Below, one piece after another: positions 25,803 to 34,247 of a stretch of 42,538 nt of DNA. The DNA lies in the NCBI RefSeq assembly GCF_003515685.1, contig NZ_QWEG01000023.1, positions 1-42,538 on the forward strand, written 5' to 3'. The first letter of the stretch is position 1, and each line of letters begins with the position of its first letter. The notes under the pieces are model-generated. The model saw only the letters and a list, made by a program, of their open reading frames with translations, was not told the DNA's origin and searched no databases. Position numbers and translations under genes: made by a program. Source of the stretch: Neobacillus notoginsengisoli (GTDB lineage Bacteria; Bacillota; Bacilli; Bacillales; Cytobacillaceae).

Positions 25803-26813
25803 TTAGTTCCTCCCTGCCGCATAAGGAAAGTTTTGTTTCACCCGGTTGGCCTCTGCATAGCCAATCATTTCCCTCAGGTCGCCAAGCGCATCCGTCGGAC
25901 ATGCTTCAACGCATTTCAAACAACCCTTGCAATATTGGTAATCAATTCCCTTCAGGAACATCTGCGAACGTCCTCGCTTGTCTTCTCCTGCTTCCCACAC
26001 AAAACAGAAATCAGGGCATACCGTATCACATGATGCACAGTGGATACATTTTTCAAGCTTCAATTCCGGCAGAAAACCTTGCCTTGATCCACTCAAGTCC
26101 TTAAGAATGCTGTTGGCTGGAGCAGGAATGACCCCGCCTATTTCCTGGGTTATGTATCCAAGCTGCGGCTCCGGCCTTGTAAATGTCTTGCCCTCCGCCC
26201 CAACAGGAGCCTCATAAAATTTGAATTTCACTTCATTATATCCCCTGTCAAAAGTTCTGATATTTGGTTCGACTAAGTGGGGATATTTCTTCTCAAACGT
26301 TTTTCTTATTACCTTTTTCATTGCTTCAGGGTCAAGGAAATCGCAAATCCTGAACATTGCCCCCAGCATCGCGGTATTCACCTTTGTTTTTTCCTCAACT
26401 GCAATCGTTAGGGCATCGACAATGGCAAGTGTGCCATATTCTATTTGCAAATCATTTTTGATGCCGTCAAAGTCCCTGGCAGAATTCACGAGGACAATCC
26501 CCTCGGCATCTAATCCGCTGACAACATCAACCATTTTATACAACGCTTCGTGAAAAACGCCGATAATATGCGGCTGTTCAATCGGACTGTGATCCCGGAT
26601 TTCCACATCATGGTCACAGAATCGGATAAAACTCTTTACCGGGGACCCCTTCTTCTCCGAGCCATAGGACGAAAAATTCGCCCCATTCAGCCCTAGGCCA
26701 AGGACCCCTGCTTCAGCCAGCATTTTCCCCGCTAGGTTTGCTCCCAATCCGCCAATGGATTCAAGGCGGATTTCAAAAAATCCCAAGTCGTTTCTTTTTG
26801 GCAAAATCGACAT
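25803..26813 (-). CDS. 2-oxoacid:ferredoxin oxidoreductase, fused gamma-delta subunit
   Basis: A 336-residue fusion: the gamma domain (residues about 10-190, ESIGGLGANLAGKMLAEAGV) joined to a ferredoxin-like delta part with two 4Fe-4S motifs, CIHCASCDTVCPDFC and CKGCLKCVEACP. It completes a two-gene oxidoreductase with the downstream alpha-beta fusion. The start at 26813 (MSILPKRNDLGF) follows GGGAGGGAGAAC; a longer in-frame reading to 26909 runs through a leader hairpin and is rejected. A GCCGGC-ATGT-GCCGGC hairpin lies in the leader at 26846-26861. Confidence 0.9.
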   Translation of the reverse strand: MSILPKRNDLGFFEIRLESIGGLGANLAGKMLAEAGVLGLGLNGANFSSYGSEKKGSPVKSFIRFCDHDVEIRDHSPIEQPHIIGVFHEALYKMVDVVSGLDAEGIVLVNSARDFDGIKNDLQIEYGTLAIVDALTIAVEEKTKVNTAMLGAMFRICDFLDPEAMKKVIRKTFEKKYPHLVEPNIRTFDRGYNEVKFKFYEAPVGAEGKTFTRPEPQLGYITQEIGGVIPAPANSILKDLSGSRQGFLPELKLEKCIHCASCDTVCPDFCFVWEAGEDKRGRSQMFLKGIDYQYCKGCLKCVEACPTDALGDLREMIGYAEANRVKQNFPYAAGRN

Positions 26814-26845
26814 GTTCTCCCTCCCAAACTTTTCATTTATTATCA

Positions 26846-26861
26846 GCCGGCATGTGCCGGC
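26846..26861 (-). promoter_or_regulatory. Leader hairpin before the oxidoreductase operon
   Basis: GCCGGC, a four-base loop and GCCGGC form a perfect six-pair stem about 33 bases before the start codon, with no U-tract. It may stabilise the transcript or affect translation. The remaining upstream DNA to 27070 shows no clear sigma-A promoter; a GAACG / CGTTC inverted repeat is at 26960-26973. Confidence 0.35.
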
Positions 26862-27070
26862 ATCCCCACACTCTATTTTATTTGTTCGTTTATTACTTGG
26901 CTGTGACAAAAGTTATACCCCCCTAAAAAAATTCAGGTACAGGACGAACGGTGTTATTAGAACGACAGCGTTCCCAATATGTAAACAGCTCACCAAACAG
27001 ATAATACAGCTTGAATTGTGTTGTATAACAGTTTATCCGTGCAGTTCAATCCCTTTGGAATGCATTACCT

Positions 27071-27096
27071 GTTTCTGAATGATTCAAGTAGGGTAT
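27071..27096 (+). promoter_or_regulatory. Sigma-B-like promoter of the acyltransferase gene
   Basis: GTTTCT (27071-27076), a 14-bp spacer and GGGTAT (27091-27096) match the general stress consensus GTTTAA-N14-GGGTAT with two mismatches in the -35 element. It lies about 50 bases before the acyltransferase start. Confidence 0.55.
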
Positions 27097-27144
27097 ATAG
27101 TATGGGAGCAACCTGGGGGGTTTAACTTTAAGTGGAGGAAAAAA

Positions 27145-28170
27145 ATGAAAAAAAGAAATTACTACTTTGATAATGCAAAATTCATTTTAATTTTTTTAGT
27201 TGTTTTTGGACATCTATTAAGGGCGTTTATTGAGGATAATGAGATTTTCTTTGCTTTGTACAAAGCAATTTATACGTTCCATATGCCCGCTTTCATTCTA
27301 ATATCAGGTTTTTTTGCCAAAGGATTTAATGAAAAGGGCTATATTTGGAAAATCGCCAAGAGATTGATTTTACCCTATATTTTTTTCCAAATAATCTATT
27401 CAGTCTTTTATTATTACTTATTTCAAAAACCGGCACTTACGATTGATCCATTCAACCCACATTGGTCTTTATGGTTCCTCGTCAGCATGTTCTTCTGGAA
27501 TTTGCTGCTCATTCCGTTTACAAAAATCAGGCCAGCCATTTCTCTGCCTATTGCCTTCGCTATTGGCCTCTTGGTCGGCTATTTGGACTGGGTATCGAAC
27601 TATTTGAGCCTCTCGAGGACATTTGTGTTTTTCCCGCTGTTTTTAGCGGGCTATTATATGAAAAAAGAATACTTTTACGCTTTGTTTACAATTAGGATGC
27701 GCCTTCTGGCCGCGGCATCACTCCTTCTCGTTTTCGCGGGTTTCTATTTTTACCCGGACATGCAGTACCAATGGCTTTTGGGCTCAAAACCATATGCAGC
27801 AATGGGCGTTGCCTCGATTTGGGCCATGTTTAAACGACTGGGGATCTATGCGTTAAGTTTCATCATGGTCATGAGCTTTTTTGCTTTCGTCCCGAGAAAG
27901 CAATATTTCTTTACTACCCTTGGAACGAACACACTTTATGTCTATCTCCTTCATGGCTTTTTTGTCAGGGTCTTCAGGGAAAGCGATATTGCTTCTTATT
28001 TTGACAGGACAGAGAGAATTATCCTCCTTGCGGGAATTTCACTCATCATTGTCCTTGGCTTATCAAGCAAGCTGATCACTTCGTTTACCCAGCCGCTGAT
28101 TGAACTGCGAGCCTCAAGGACGAGAAAGCTATTTAACCGCCTTTCCGGCGGACTGAAACTCAACCAGTAA
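27145..28170 (+). CDS. Acyltransferase-3 family membrane protein
   Basis: A 341-residue protein with about ten membrane segments. It starts with NAKFILIFLVVFGHLLRAF, containing the early His typical of the family, followed by YTFHMPAFILISGFF. Such proteins move acyl groups onto sugars or other cell-surface molecules across the membrane. The start at 27145 has GTGGAGG upstream; the longer reading from 27079 would run through the sigma-B-like promoter. The acceptor cannot be predicted. It is a single gene with its own promoter and terminator, and codon use looks slightly more A/T-rich at its 5' end. Confidence 0.87.
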   Translation: MKKRNYYFDNAKFILIFLVVFGHLLRAFIEDNEIFFALYKAIYTFHMPAFILISGFFAKGFNEKGYIWKIAKRLILPYIFFQIIYSVFYYYLFQKPALTIDPFNPHWSLWFLVSMFFWNLLLIPFTKIRPAISLPIAFAIGLLVGYLDWVSNYLSLSRTFVFFPLFLAGYYMKKEYFYALFTIRMRLLAAASLLLVFAGFYFYPDMQYQWLLGSKPYAAMGVASIWAMFKRLGIYALSFIMVMSFFAFVPRKQYFFTTLGTNTLYVYLLHGFFVRVFRESDIASYFDRTERIILLAGISLIIVLGLSSKLITSFTQPLIELRASRTRKLFNRLSGGLKLNQ

Positions 28171-28220
28171 AGGAATTAGGCCGGGCCGAATCTCTAATAT
28201 CGTTAAGCTGCCATTCACAA

Positions 28221-28252
28221 AACACCCCTCCAAAAAAATCCGGAGGGGTGTT
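28221..28252. terminator. Bidirectional terminator between the acyltransferase and lutC genes
   Basis: Eleven-base arms AACACCCCTCC and GGAGGGGTGTT enclose a short A-rich loop between two convergent genes. Confidence 0.8.
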
Positions 28253-28259
28253 CTTTCCA

Positions 28260-28979
28260 TTAAAGATCATCAATGACAATATAGGCCGCTCTTACCGGAC
28301 CGTGTACACCAACAACGAGATTTAGTTCGATATCGGCGGAATTGCTCGGACCTGTAATAAAATTGATGCAGGATGGGACATCCCGTCCTTCAAGATGCTG
28401 CTTGCGAATCCAACTGGCTGCCTGCGTAAACCTCGGGACAATCGTGCTTTTTGGAATGAGTGCAATATAATTCTCCGGCAGGAAACTGACAGACCTGCCT
28501 CGTCCTTTCGTGGTGAAATGCGTGACTGTGCCCGATTCGGCCAGTGTTACCTCACTGATCGTCAATCCTATTTTCGCGTTTTCGGCCAATGGAATGTTTT
28601 CATCACCCTTCAGATGATCCCATACCCGGACCTCGACATTTTCAGAAGGCCATTCCTCTTTCAACAGAGAACCCAACCCCCATTTGGCATATCGTTCATC
28701 ATCCCACGTTATGACTGGTCCCCCGCCAAATTCGGCTGCAATTTCCTTTACCTTCGACGGCAGACCGGCGAGATCCGTTTCATAAAGAGTTGTATGGATT
28801 TTTAGACACTGCGTTTTCAATATTTCTAAAAGCTCGTCTTGGGATGCCCCTTTGTAAATTTCATGTTGGGGCTGGAAGTGATACTCAGGACGGCTCACCC
28901 CTGCTGTTCTCCTTGGCCGGCCAAGCTGTGAGGCTATTTTATCCAAAAATTTATTTCTGTTATGAATTGTTCCCTGCAT
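28260..28979 (-). CDS. lutC: Lactate utilization protein C
   Basis: A 239-residue LutC/YkgG protein, third subunit of the LutABC L-lactate oxidation complex. It shows the ITGPSNSADIELNLVVGVHG segment near the C-terminus and LTISEVTLAESGTVTHF in the middle, both typical of the family. It has no iron-sulphur motifs. The ATG is two bases after the lutB stop. Confidence 0.95.
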   Translation of the reverse strand: MQGTIHNRNKFLDKIASQLGRPRRTAGVSRPEYHFQPQHEIYKGASQDELLEILKTQCLKIHTTLYETDLAGLPSKVKEIAAEFGGGPVITWDDERYAKWGLGSLLKEEWPSENVEVRVWDHLKGDENIPLAENAKIGLTISEVTLAESGTVTHFTTKGRGRSVSFLPENYIALIPKSTIVPRFTQAASWIRKQHLEGRDVPSCINFITGPSNSADIELNLVVGVHGPVRAAYIVIDDL

Positions 28980-28981
28980 GC

Positions 28982-30406
28982 CTACTTCCCTCCCTTTTCA
29001 CGGTTCTTAAACCAGTCGCGGAACCTTTCTTTATTCGGCGCCGGAAAATCGCGGATATCAGTCCATGCCTTTAGCGGCCCTGGTCCTTTCGTAATTTTCT
29101 CACCGACTGTAAATGGATTCATCGCAGTTGGCGCCATTTTTGAGCCAAGCTTGTATAAACCGGGTGAAGCAGCACCAAACCCAAACGCCTTCATAGCTAG
29201 TTTTTCCGAAATTGGCGCCCTTCCTTCCCGCTCGACAATAATTTCCCTATGCTTATGAAGCAGCTGGTGAAGAGGGATTTTTACAGGGCATACCTCCGTA
29301 CAAGCACCACAAAGGGTCGAGGCATAAGGCAGTTCCTTATATTCGTCATATCCGCCCAACAACGGAGAGAGCACAGCGCCAATCGGCCCTGAGTAGATTG
29401 AACCGTACGAATGGCCGCCAACGTGACGGTACACAGGACAAACATTGATGCAGGCAGCACAGCGGATGCATTGAAGGACGGATTGGAATTCACCGCCAAG
29501 GATGTTCGATCTGCCATTATCGACAATAACAAGGTGGAATTCCTCAGGACCATCCGCTTCAGCCTCCTGCTTCGGACCTGTCAGCACAGTAATATAGCTT
29601 GTCAGCTTTTGTCCGACGGCACTCCGCGTCAGCATGCTCACGAGCACTTCCATCTCCTCGAAGGTCGGGACAATTCGCTCCATTCCCATCACCGTAATAA
29701 GGGTTTTTGGCAAATTCGCAACGAGATCGGCATTCCCTTCATTCGTTACGAGGGAAAAAGACCCCGTCTCCGCAACTGCAAAATTACAGCCGGTAACGCC
29801 GATATCCGCTGCCAAAAATTCTTTCCGGAGCATATCCCTCGCATGGGCTGCAAGCTCCTCCGGCTTCGATGTTTTATCGTAGCCGAGCTTATCGGTAAAA
29901 ACATCGCGGATTTGCTCTTTGTTTTTATGAAGCGCCGGAACCACAATATGCGATGGCGGATCATGGTCATCTACCTGCAGAATGTACTCGCCCAGGTCCG
30001 TTTCAATCACTTCACAGCCGGCTGCCTCAAGTGCCTGATTCATAGATATTTCTTCTGAAACCATCGACTTTGCTTTTACCACTTTTTTTGCATTCTTTTT
30101 CTTAGCCACCTCAGTAATATACTGGCTCGCCTCTTCAGCTGTTTGGGCAAAAAAAACATGTCCTCCGCGCTTGGCGACATTTTCGCTCAACTGTTCAAGA
30201 TAATAATCCAGGTTTTCGAGTACGTGCTGGCGAATTTCCTCGCCATGATTGCGCCACTCTTCCCAGTCGCCTAATTCGACTGTGACGTCCCGCCGCCTTG
30301 TCCCCATCCTTTCCTGGGCTCCGGCAACTGCTCCGCGCATAAAAGAATCATGAATGCCTTCCTGGACACGCTCCTTAAATTGTTCCTGGCCAATTTTTAT
30401 GGACAT
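28982..30406 (-). CDS. lutB: Lactate utilization protein B, iron-sulphur
   Basis: A 474-residue protein with an N-terminal LUD domain and two ferredoxin-type motifs toward the C-terminus, [12 protein letters not shown] and CGACTEVCP. LutB is the iron-sulphur core of the lactate dehydrogenase complex that yields pyruvate and sends electrons to the membrane. It is 61 bp downstream of lutA and contiguous with lutC. Confidence 0.96.
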   Translation of the reverse strand: MSIKIGQEQFKERVQEGIHDSFMRGAVAGAQERMGTRRRDVTVELGDWEEWRNHGEEIRQHVLENLDYYLEQLSENVAKRGGHVFFAQTAEEASQYITEVAKKKNAKKVVKAKSMVSEEISMNQALEAAGCEVIETDLGEYILQVDDHDPPSHIVVPALHKNKEQIRDVFTDKLGYDKTSKPEELAAHARDMLRKEFLAADIGVTGCNFAVAETGSFSLVTNEGNADLVANLPKTLITVMGMERIVPTFEEMEVLVSMLTRSAVGQKLTSYITVLTGPKQEAEADGPEEFHLVIVDNGRSNILGGEFQSVLQCIRCAACINVCPVYRHVGGHSYGSIYSGPIGAVLSPLLGGYDEYKELPYASTLCGACTEVCPVKIPLHQLLHKHREIIVEREGRAPISEKLAMKAFGFGAASPGLYKLGSKMAPTAMNPFTVGEKITKGPGPLKAWTDIRDFPAPNKERFRDWFKNREKGGK

Positions 30407-30467
30407 AAAGAAGTTCCCTCCATTCAGTTAAAAAGCTCTTGCTCATTTTTATGGGGTACCCTATCCT

Positions 30468-31184
30468 TTACCTGCTGTTTAATACCTCGGCAATGTGAAG
30501 GATTTTAATAGGCTTGCCCTTCCTGTCAATCCGCCCGCCAATATTCATCAAACAGCCCGGATCCGCTCCAATTAAGTATTCTGCGCCTGTTTCCTCTACA
30601 TGCATGACCTTTTCATCGACCATCTGCTCGGAGATTTGCGCCATTTTAACAGCAAAAGTTCCGCCGAACCCACAGCACTGTTCCTTACCGGGCAGCTCAG
30701 TAAATTCAAGTCCGCTTACATTCTGCAATAGTTTCATAGGTGCTTCCACTACCCCCAGAAGTCTCGTCATATGGCAGGAAGTATGGTATGTAACTTTGTG
30801 TTCGAATTTTGCACCAACATCTTCTATCTTTAATACATCAACAATGAATTGGGTCAGTTCATAAGTCTTATCGGCAACTGCTTTTGCTTTCGGTTCCCAG
30901 ACCGGATCCCCTTTGAACAAATTGGGATATTCTTTGAACATCGTTGCACATGAGCCGGATGGAGAAACAATGACCTCCGCATTCATAAAGGTGTCAATCA
31001 TTCGTTTCATTGCTTCCTTTGATTCTTTCACGTACCCGCTGTTGTAAGCAGGCTGTCCGCAGCAAACCTGGGATTCCGGGAAATCAATTTCACAGCCGAG
31101 CTTCTCCAGCAGTTCGACTGTTGCTTTGCCGACATCACTCTGAAACAAGTCAACCAGACATGTTGCAAAAAGGGTCACCCTCAT
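30468..31184 (-). CDS. lutA: Lactate utilization protein A
   Basis: A 238-residue protein of two cysteine-rich CCG domains: [11 protein letters not shown] with a preceding ATCLVDLF, and [11 protein letters not shown] with [13 protein letters not shown] domains coordinate an iron-sulphur cluster in heterodisulphide-reductase-like enzymes. First gene of lutABC, preceded by a LutR-type operator. Confidence 0.96.
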   Translation of the reverse strand: MRVTLFATCLVDLFQSDVGKATVELLEKLGCEIDFPESQVCCGQPAYNSGYVKESKEAMKRMIDTFMNAEVIVSPSGSCATMFKEYPNLFKGDPVWEPKAKAVADKTYELTQFIVDVLKIEDVGAKFEHKVTYHTSCHMTRLLGVVEAPMKLLQNVSGLEFTELPGKEQCCGFGGTFAVKMAQISEQMVDEKVMHVEETGAEYLIGADPGCLMNIGGRIDRKGKPIKILHIAEVLNSR

Positions 31185-31239
31185 ATTCTTCTCTCCCTTT
31201 CAATCGCCCTGAATTTACTATTCCCCTGTTAGTCAGCCG

Positions 31240-31289
31240 GTCATCTGATGACTGGGTGAGTCTAAAACCAAGGAATTAGAATTACTATA
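31240..31289 (-). promoter_or_regulatory. LutR-type operator and promoter of lutABC
   Basis: GTCATCTGATGAC (31240-31252) is a perfect 13-bp palindrome around a central T. On the minus strand a -10 element TATAGT lies at 31284-31289, so the operator is downstream of the predicted transcript start, a roadblock position. The -35 is weak. An identical palindrome with A at the centre lies upstream of lctP (32306-32318). Confidence 0.85.
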
Positions 31290-31358
31290 CTACAACCCTA
31301 GCAAAATATGAAAGGGTTTTCAATTTATATTTCCAAAATTTCTCTTAAACACTTTACT

Positions 31359-32084
31359 TTAGTAAGAGGGGGCGGACTCAAGGTACTTGTCCAATATTTC
31401 CTCAACGTTCTCCAAATGAGTCAGCATCGCCTGCCTGGCTTCATCGGAATTCTGGCTCTGGATCGCTCTATAAATTCTTAAATGCTCTTCGTAAAGCCGA
31501 TCAGTGGTGGTTTCCTTGGAAAATAACCAGACCCTTCTCGTTTCTTTCATTGTTTCAACCATCAAGTTAGATACTTGCTCCATGAGCCCGGTTAAAAGAG
31601 GATTCTGCGCTGCCCCTGCAATGGCTAAATGAAAATGATAATCCGCCTTTTCCCCTAGTTCTTCGTTTCCGTGCGCCGTTTTCATTTCTTCAAGGGCCTT
31701 TTCAATATTCATTAGCTGGGATGGCGTACGCCTAACCGCAGCGGCCGCAGCAGTTCCACCCTCGATTATTTTTCTAAGCTCAAGGAGGTTCCTTATGTCG
31801 TCTTTATTCATTAATATAGCCGTAGAGAGCGGGAAAGAAACCTGGCTGGCATCGAATTCTTTGACAAACGTGCCTTCTCCCTGCCTCATTTCAACTAGGC
31901 CCATTGCTTTTAATGCTGAAAGGGCTTCACGGATTGCCGACCTGCCAACGTGGAAATTCTCAGCAAGCTGCTGGACCGAGTCGAGCCGTTCTCCCGGTTT
32001 GATTTTTCCAGAGCGAATCATTTCATGGATTGCTTCGGCTACCTCTTCATAAATCTTCTTCGGTTTTATCTTTTTATATTCCAT
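31359..32084 (-). CDS. lutR: FadR/GntR-family repressor of lactate genes
   Basis: A 241-residue regulator: an N-terminal GntR winged helix (RLDSVQQLAENFHVGRSAIRE, listed here in its core) and an all-helical FCD ligand domain with metal-type ligands in ADYHFHLAIAGAAQ. In B. subtilis LutR represses lutABC until L-lactate is present. It sits between lutABC and lctP, both of which have the matching operator. AGGAGATTAGGGT precedes the ATG, and TATAAT is at 32125-32130 on the minus strand. Its own promoter lacks the palindrome. Confidence 0.93.
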   Translation of the reverse strand: MEYKKIKPKKIYEEVAEAIHEMIRSGKIKPGERLDSVQQLAENFHVGRSAIREALSALKAMGLVEMRQGEGTFVKEFDASQVSFPLSTAILMNKDDIRNLLELRKIIEGGTAAAAAVRRTPSQLMNIEKALEEMKTAHGNEELGEKADYHFHLAIAGAAQNPLLTGLMEQVSNLMVETMKETRRVWLFSKETTTDRLYEEHLRIYRAIQSQNSDEARQAMLTHLENVEEILDKYLESAPSY

Positions 32085-32252
32085 ACCCTAATCTCCTAAT
32101 CTGTCTCTCACGTTTGATAGTTCTATTATACAACGATTTTTTATTCCTGCCTTTACATTCTTTCACGACCTTTTTCCTATAACGATAAAAGGGGGGTATT
32201 TTACCTATTAAACCATAAATATATAAACTTTAGGAAATTTTACATGAATAGA

Positions 32253-32344
32253 TTGAAATTTAATAGAGTCACACTTATAATCTGTTCTAAAGGTTAAGTA
32301 GTCGAGTCATCAGATGACCTTATCACATTTTGAAAGCGTTTGCT
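32253..32344 (+). promoter_or_regulatory. lctP promoter with LutR operator and cre site
   Basis: A near-consensus sigma-A promoter reads TTGAAA (32253-32258), 17-bp spacer, TATAAT (32276-32281). Downstream lie the LutR-type palindrome GTCATCAGATGAC (32306-32318) and the cre TGAAAGCGTTTGCT (32331-32344). Both are in roadblock positions after the predicted start near 32288. This predicts induction by lactate and repression by preferred sugars. Confidence 0.9.
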
Positions 32345-32371
32345 TTTTAAAAAAAGGAGGGACACAAAGGA

Positions 32372-32410
32372 GTGCTTGTCCGGGGGGACATACAAGTACA
32401 AGTCATTTAA
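32372..32410 (+). other. Possible lctP leader mini-ORF
   Basis: A strong AAAAAAGGAGGG (32349-32361) precedes a GTG that would encode the 12-residue MLVRGDIQVQVI and then stop, 20 bases before lctP. A TGTCC / GGACA hairpin falls inside it. The lctP start itself has only a modest GGGGG site. A leader role is speculative. Confidence 0.25.
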
Positions 32411-32431
32411 CTCAGAACGGGGGCTAAGTTA

Positions 32432-34129
32432 ATGAGTTTTACACAAAATTTTACAGTTGTAGGAAACAGTCTAGCTCTTACCGCACTTGTTGCTTTAATT
32501 CCAATTCTTTACTTTTTCTGGGCCTTGGCCATTAAAAGGATGAAAGGCCATATTGCAGGGATCACAACACTTCTCATCGCTCTAGTGTTAGCCATTATTG
32601 CTTTTAAAATGCCGGCGGCACTAGCGGTCATGTCAGCGACCCAGGGAGCGGTGTATGGAGTTTTGCCAATTGGCTGGATCATCATTACATCCGTTTTTCT
32701 TTATAAGCTTACCGTTAAAACAGGACAATTTGATATTATCAGGAGTTCAGTCCTTTCGATCACAGAAGACCGGCGCTTACAAGCTTTATTGGTTGCATTT
32801 TCGTTCGGTGCGTTTCTTGAAGGGGCCGCTGGCTTTGGGGCACCTGTTGCCATTTCTGCCGCTTTGCTCGTCGGGCTCGGTTTTAATCCGCTTTATGCGG
32901 CAGGACTTTGCCTGATTGCTAACACAGCGCCAGTGGCATTCGGCGCAATTGGGATACCGATCATTGCTGTTGAAGGGCCAACCGGGATTCCAGCGATGGA
33001 AATTTCGAAAATGGTTGGTCGCCAGCTGCCTTTTCTATCTGTTTTTATTCCATTTTATCTCGTTATGATTATGGCTGGATGGAAACGGACAATCGAAATA
33101 CTGCCTGCGATCCTAGTTTCAGGGGTTTCTTTTGCAGTGACGCAGTATTTATCGTCCAACTTCCTTGGACCAGAGCTGCCGGATATTCTCTCCTCACTAG
33201 TATCCTTGTTCGGTCTCGCCATTTTCCTTCGTTACTGGAAACCAAAAACGATTTTCCGTTTTTCCGGTGAGCAGGAACTTGCTGCAACGTCCGCAGCGAG
33301 GAAAAAAGCACCTGGAAAAGAACCCCATTATACTGGCGGACAAATTTTCAAGGCATGGTCTCCTTTCCTTGTCCTGACCGCGGTCATTTCGTTATGGGGC
33401 ATTCCTGTCATTAAAACCGCGTTGACAGGTGCTTATATGGGGACAAATCCCATTTTGAAAGGAATCAATGCAGTTGGGCATCTGTTGACTCTTAAGCCTG
33501 CGGTGCCGTTTTTGAATAACAATGTTTTCAATTCAGCTGGTGAGCCGATCGCCGCTTTATATAAGCTTGATATACTTGGAGCGGCCGGGACAGCGATTCT
33601 AATTTCAGCAATCATTTCAAAATATATTGTCAAAATCAGCTGGGCCGGTTTCATTCAAACATTCGGTGAAACATTGAACGAGCTTAAATACCCAATTCTC
33701 ACAATTGGATCTGTTGTGGCATTTGCGTATGTGACGAACTCTTCAGGTATGAGCACAGCTATGGGAATGTCTCTTGCAAAAACCGGCGCTGTCCTATTCC
33801 CGTTCTTCTCGCCATTCCTAGGCTGGCTCGGGGTATTCATTACTGGTTCGGATACATCGGCTAACCTCTTATTCGGAAACCTGCAAAAGGTTACCGCCAA
33901 CTCCATAGGGATGAGCGATGTTCTCGCAGTTGCAGCGAACTCGTCCGGGGGCGTTACCGGAAAAATGATTTCCCCGCAATCCATTGCCGTCGCGTGTGCC
34001 GCCGTTGGCCTGGCAGGCAAGGAATCCGACCTGTTCCGGTTTACAATTAAACACAGTCTTTTCCTTGTCACTTTGATCGGAATCATAACCTGGCTCCAGC
34101 ATACATTCTTTACATTTATGATTCCTTAA
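32432..34129 (+). CDS. lctP: L-lactate permease
   Basis: A 565-residue LctP/LldP-family carrier with about 13 membrane segments. Family markers are GAFLEGAAGFGAPVAISAAL near residue 130 and the end region ITGSDTSANLLFGNLQ with PQSIAVACAAVGLAG. It imports L-lactate (and possibly glycolate) with protons. It is divergent from lutR and paired with lutABC by shared operator sequence. In B. subtilis the equivalent is lutP. Confidence 0.96.
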   Translation: MSFTQNFTVVGNSLALTALVALIPILYFFWALAIKRMKGHIAGITTLLIALVLAIIAFKMPAALAVMSATQGAVYGVLPIGWIIITSVFLYKLTVKTGQFDIIRSSVLSITEDRRLQALLVAFSFGAFLEGAAGFGAPVAISAALLVGLGFNPLYAAGLCLIANTAPVAFGAIGIPIIAVEGPTGIPAMEISKMVGRQLPFLSVFIPFYLVMIMAGWKRTIEILPAILVSGVSFAVTQYLSSNFLGPELPDILSSLVSLFGLAIFLRYWKPKTIFRFSGEQELAATSAARKKAPGKEPHYTGGQIFKAWSPFLVLTAVISLWGIPVIKTALTGAYMGTNPILKGINAVGHLLTLKPAVPFLNNNVFNSAGEPIAALYKLDILGAAGTAILISAIISKYIVKISWAGFIQTFGETLNELKYPILTIGSVVAFAYVTNSSGMSTAMGMSLAKTGAVLFPFFSPFLGWLGVFITGSDTSANLLFGNLQKVTANSIGMSDVLAVAANSSGGVTGKMISPQSIAVACAAVGLAGKESDLFRFTIKHSLFLVTLIGIITWLQHTFFTFMIP

Positions 34130-34144
34130 TAGGAAACAACCTGT

Positions 34145-34176
34145 CCTCTCCTTCAATTTGGGAGAGGCTTTTTTTT
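34145..34176 (+). terminator. Terminator of lctP
   Basis: Arms CCTCTCC and GGAGAGG with a nine-base loop are followed by C and eight T residues. Confidence 0.85.
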
Positions 34177-34247
34177 CTTTCCTTTTACCACTTTAAATGG
34201 TTATACTAAAATCTGATAGAACAACCATATTGAGGAGTTTTTGTAAA

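Noticed and set aside
26960-26973. LexA (SOS) box GAACGACAGCGTTC
   Set aside because: The arms are separated by six bases rather than the four of the Bacillus LexA site, and no repair gene is near.
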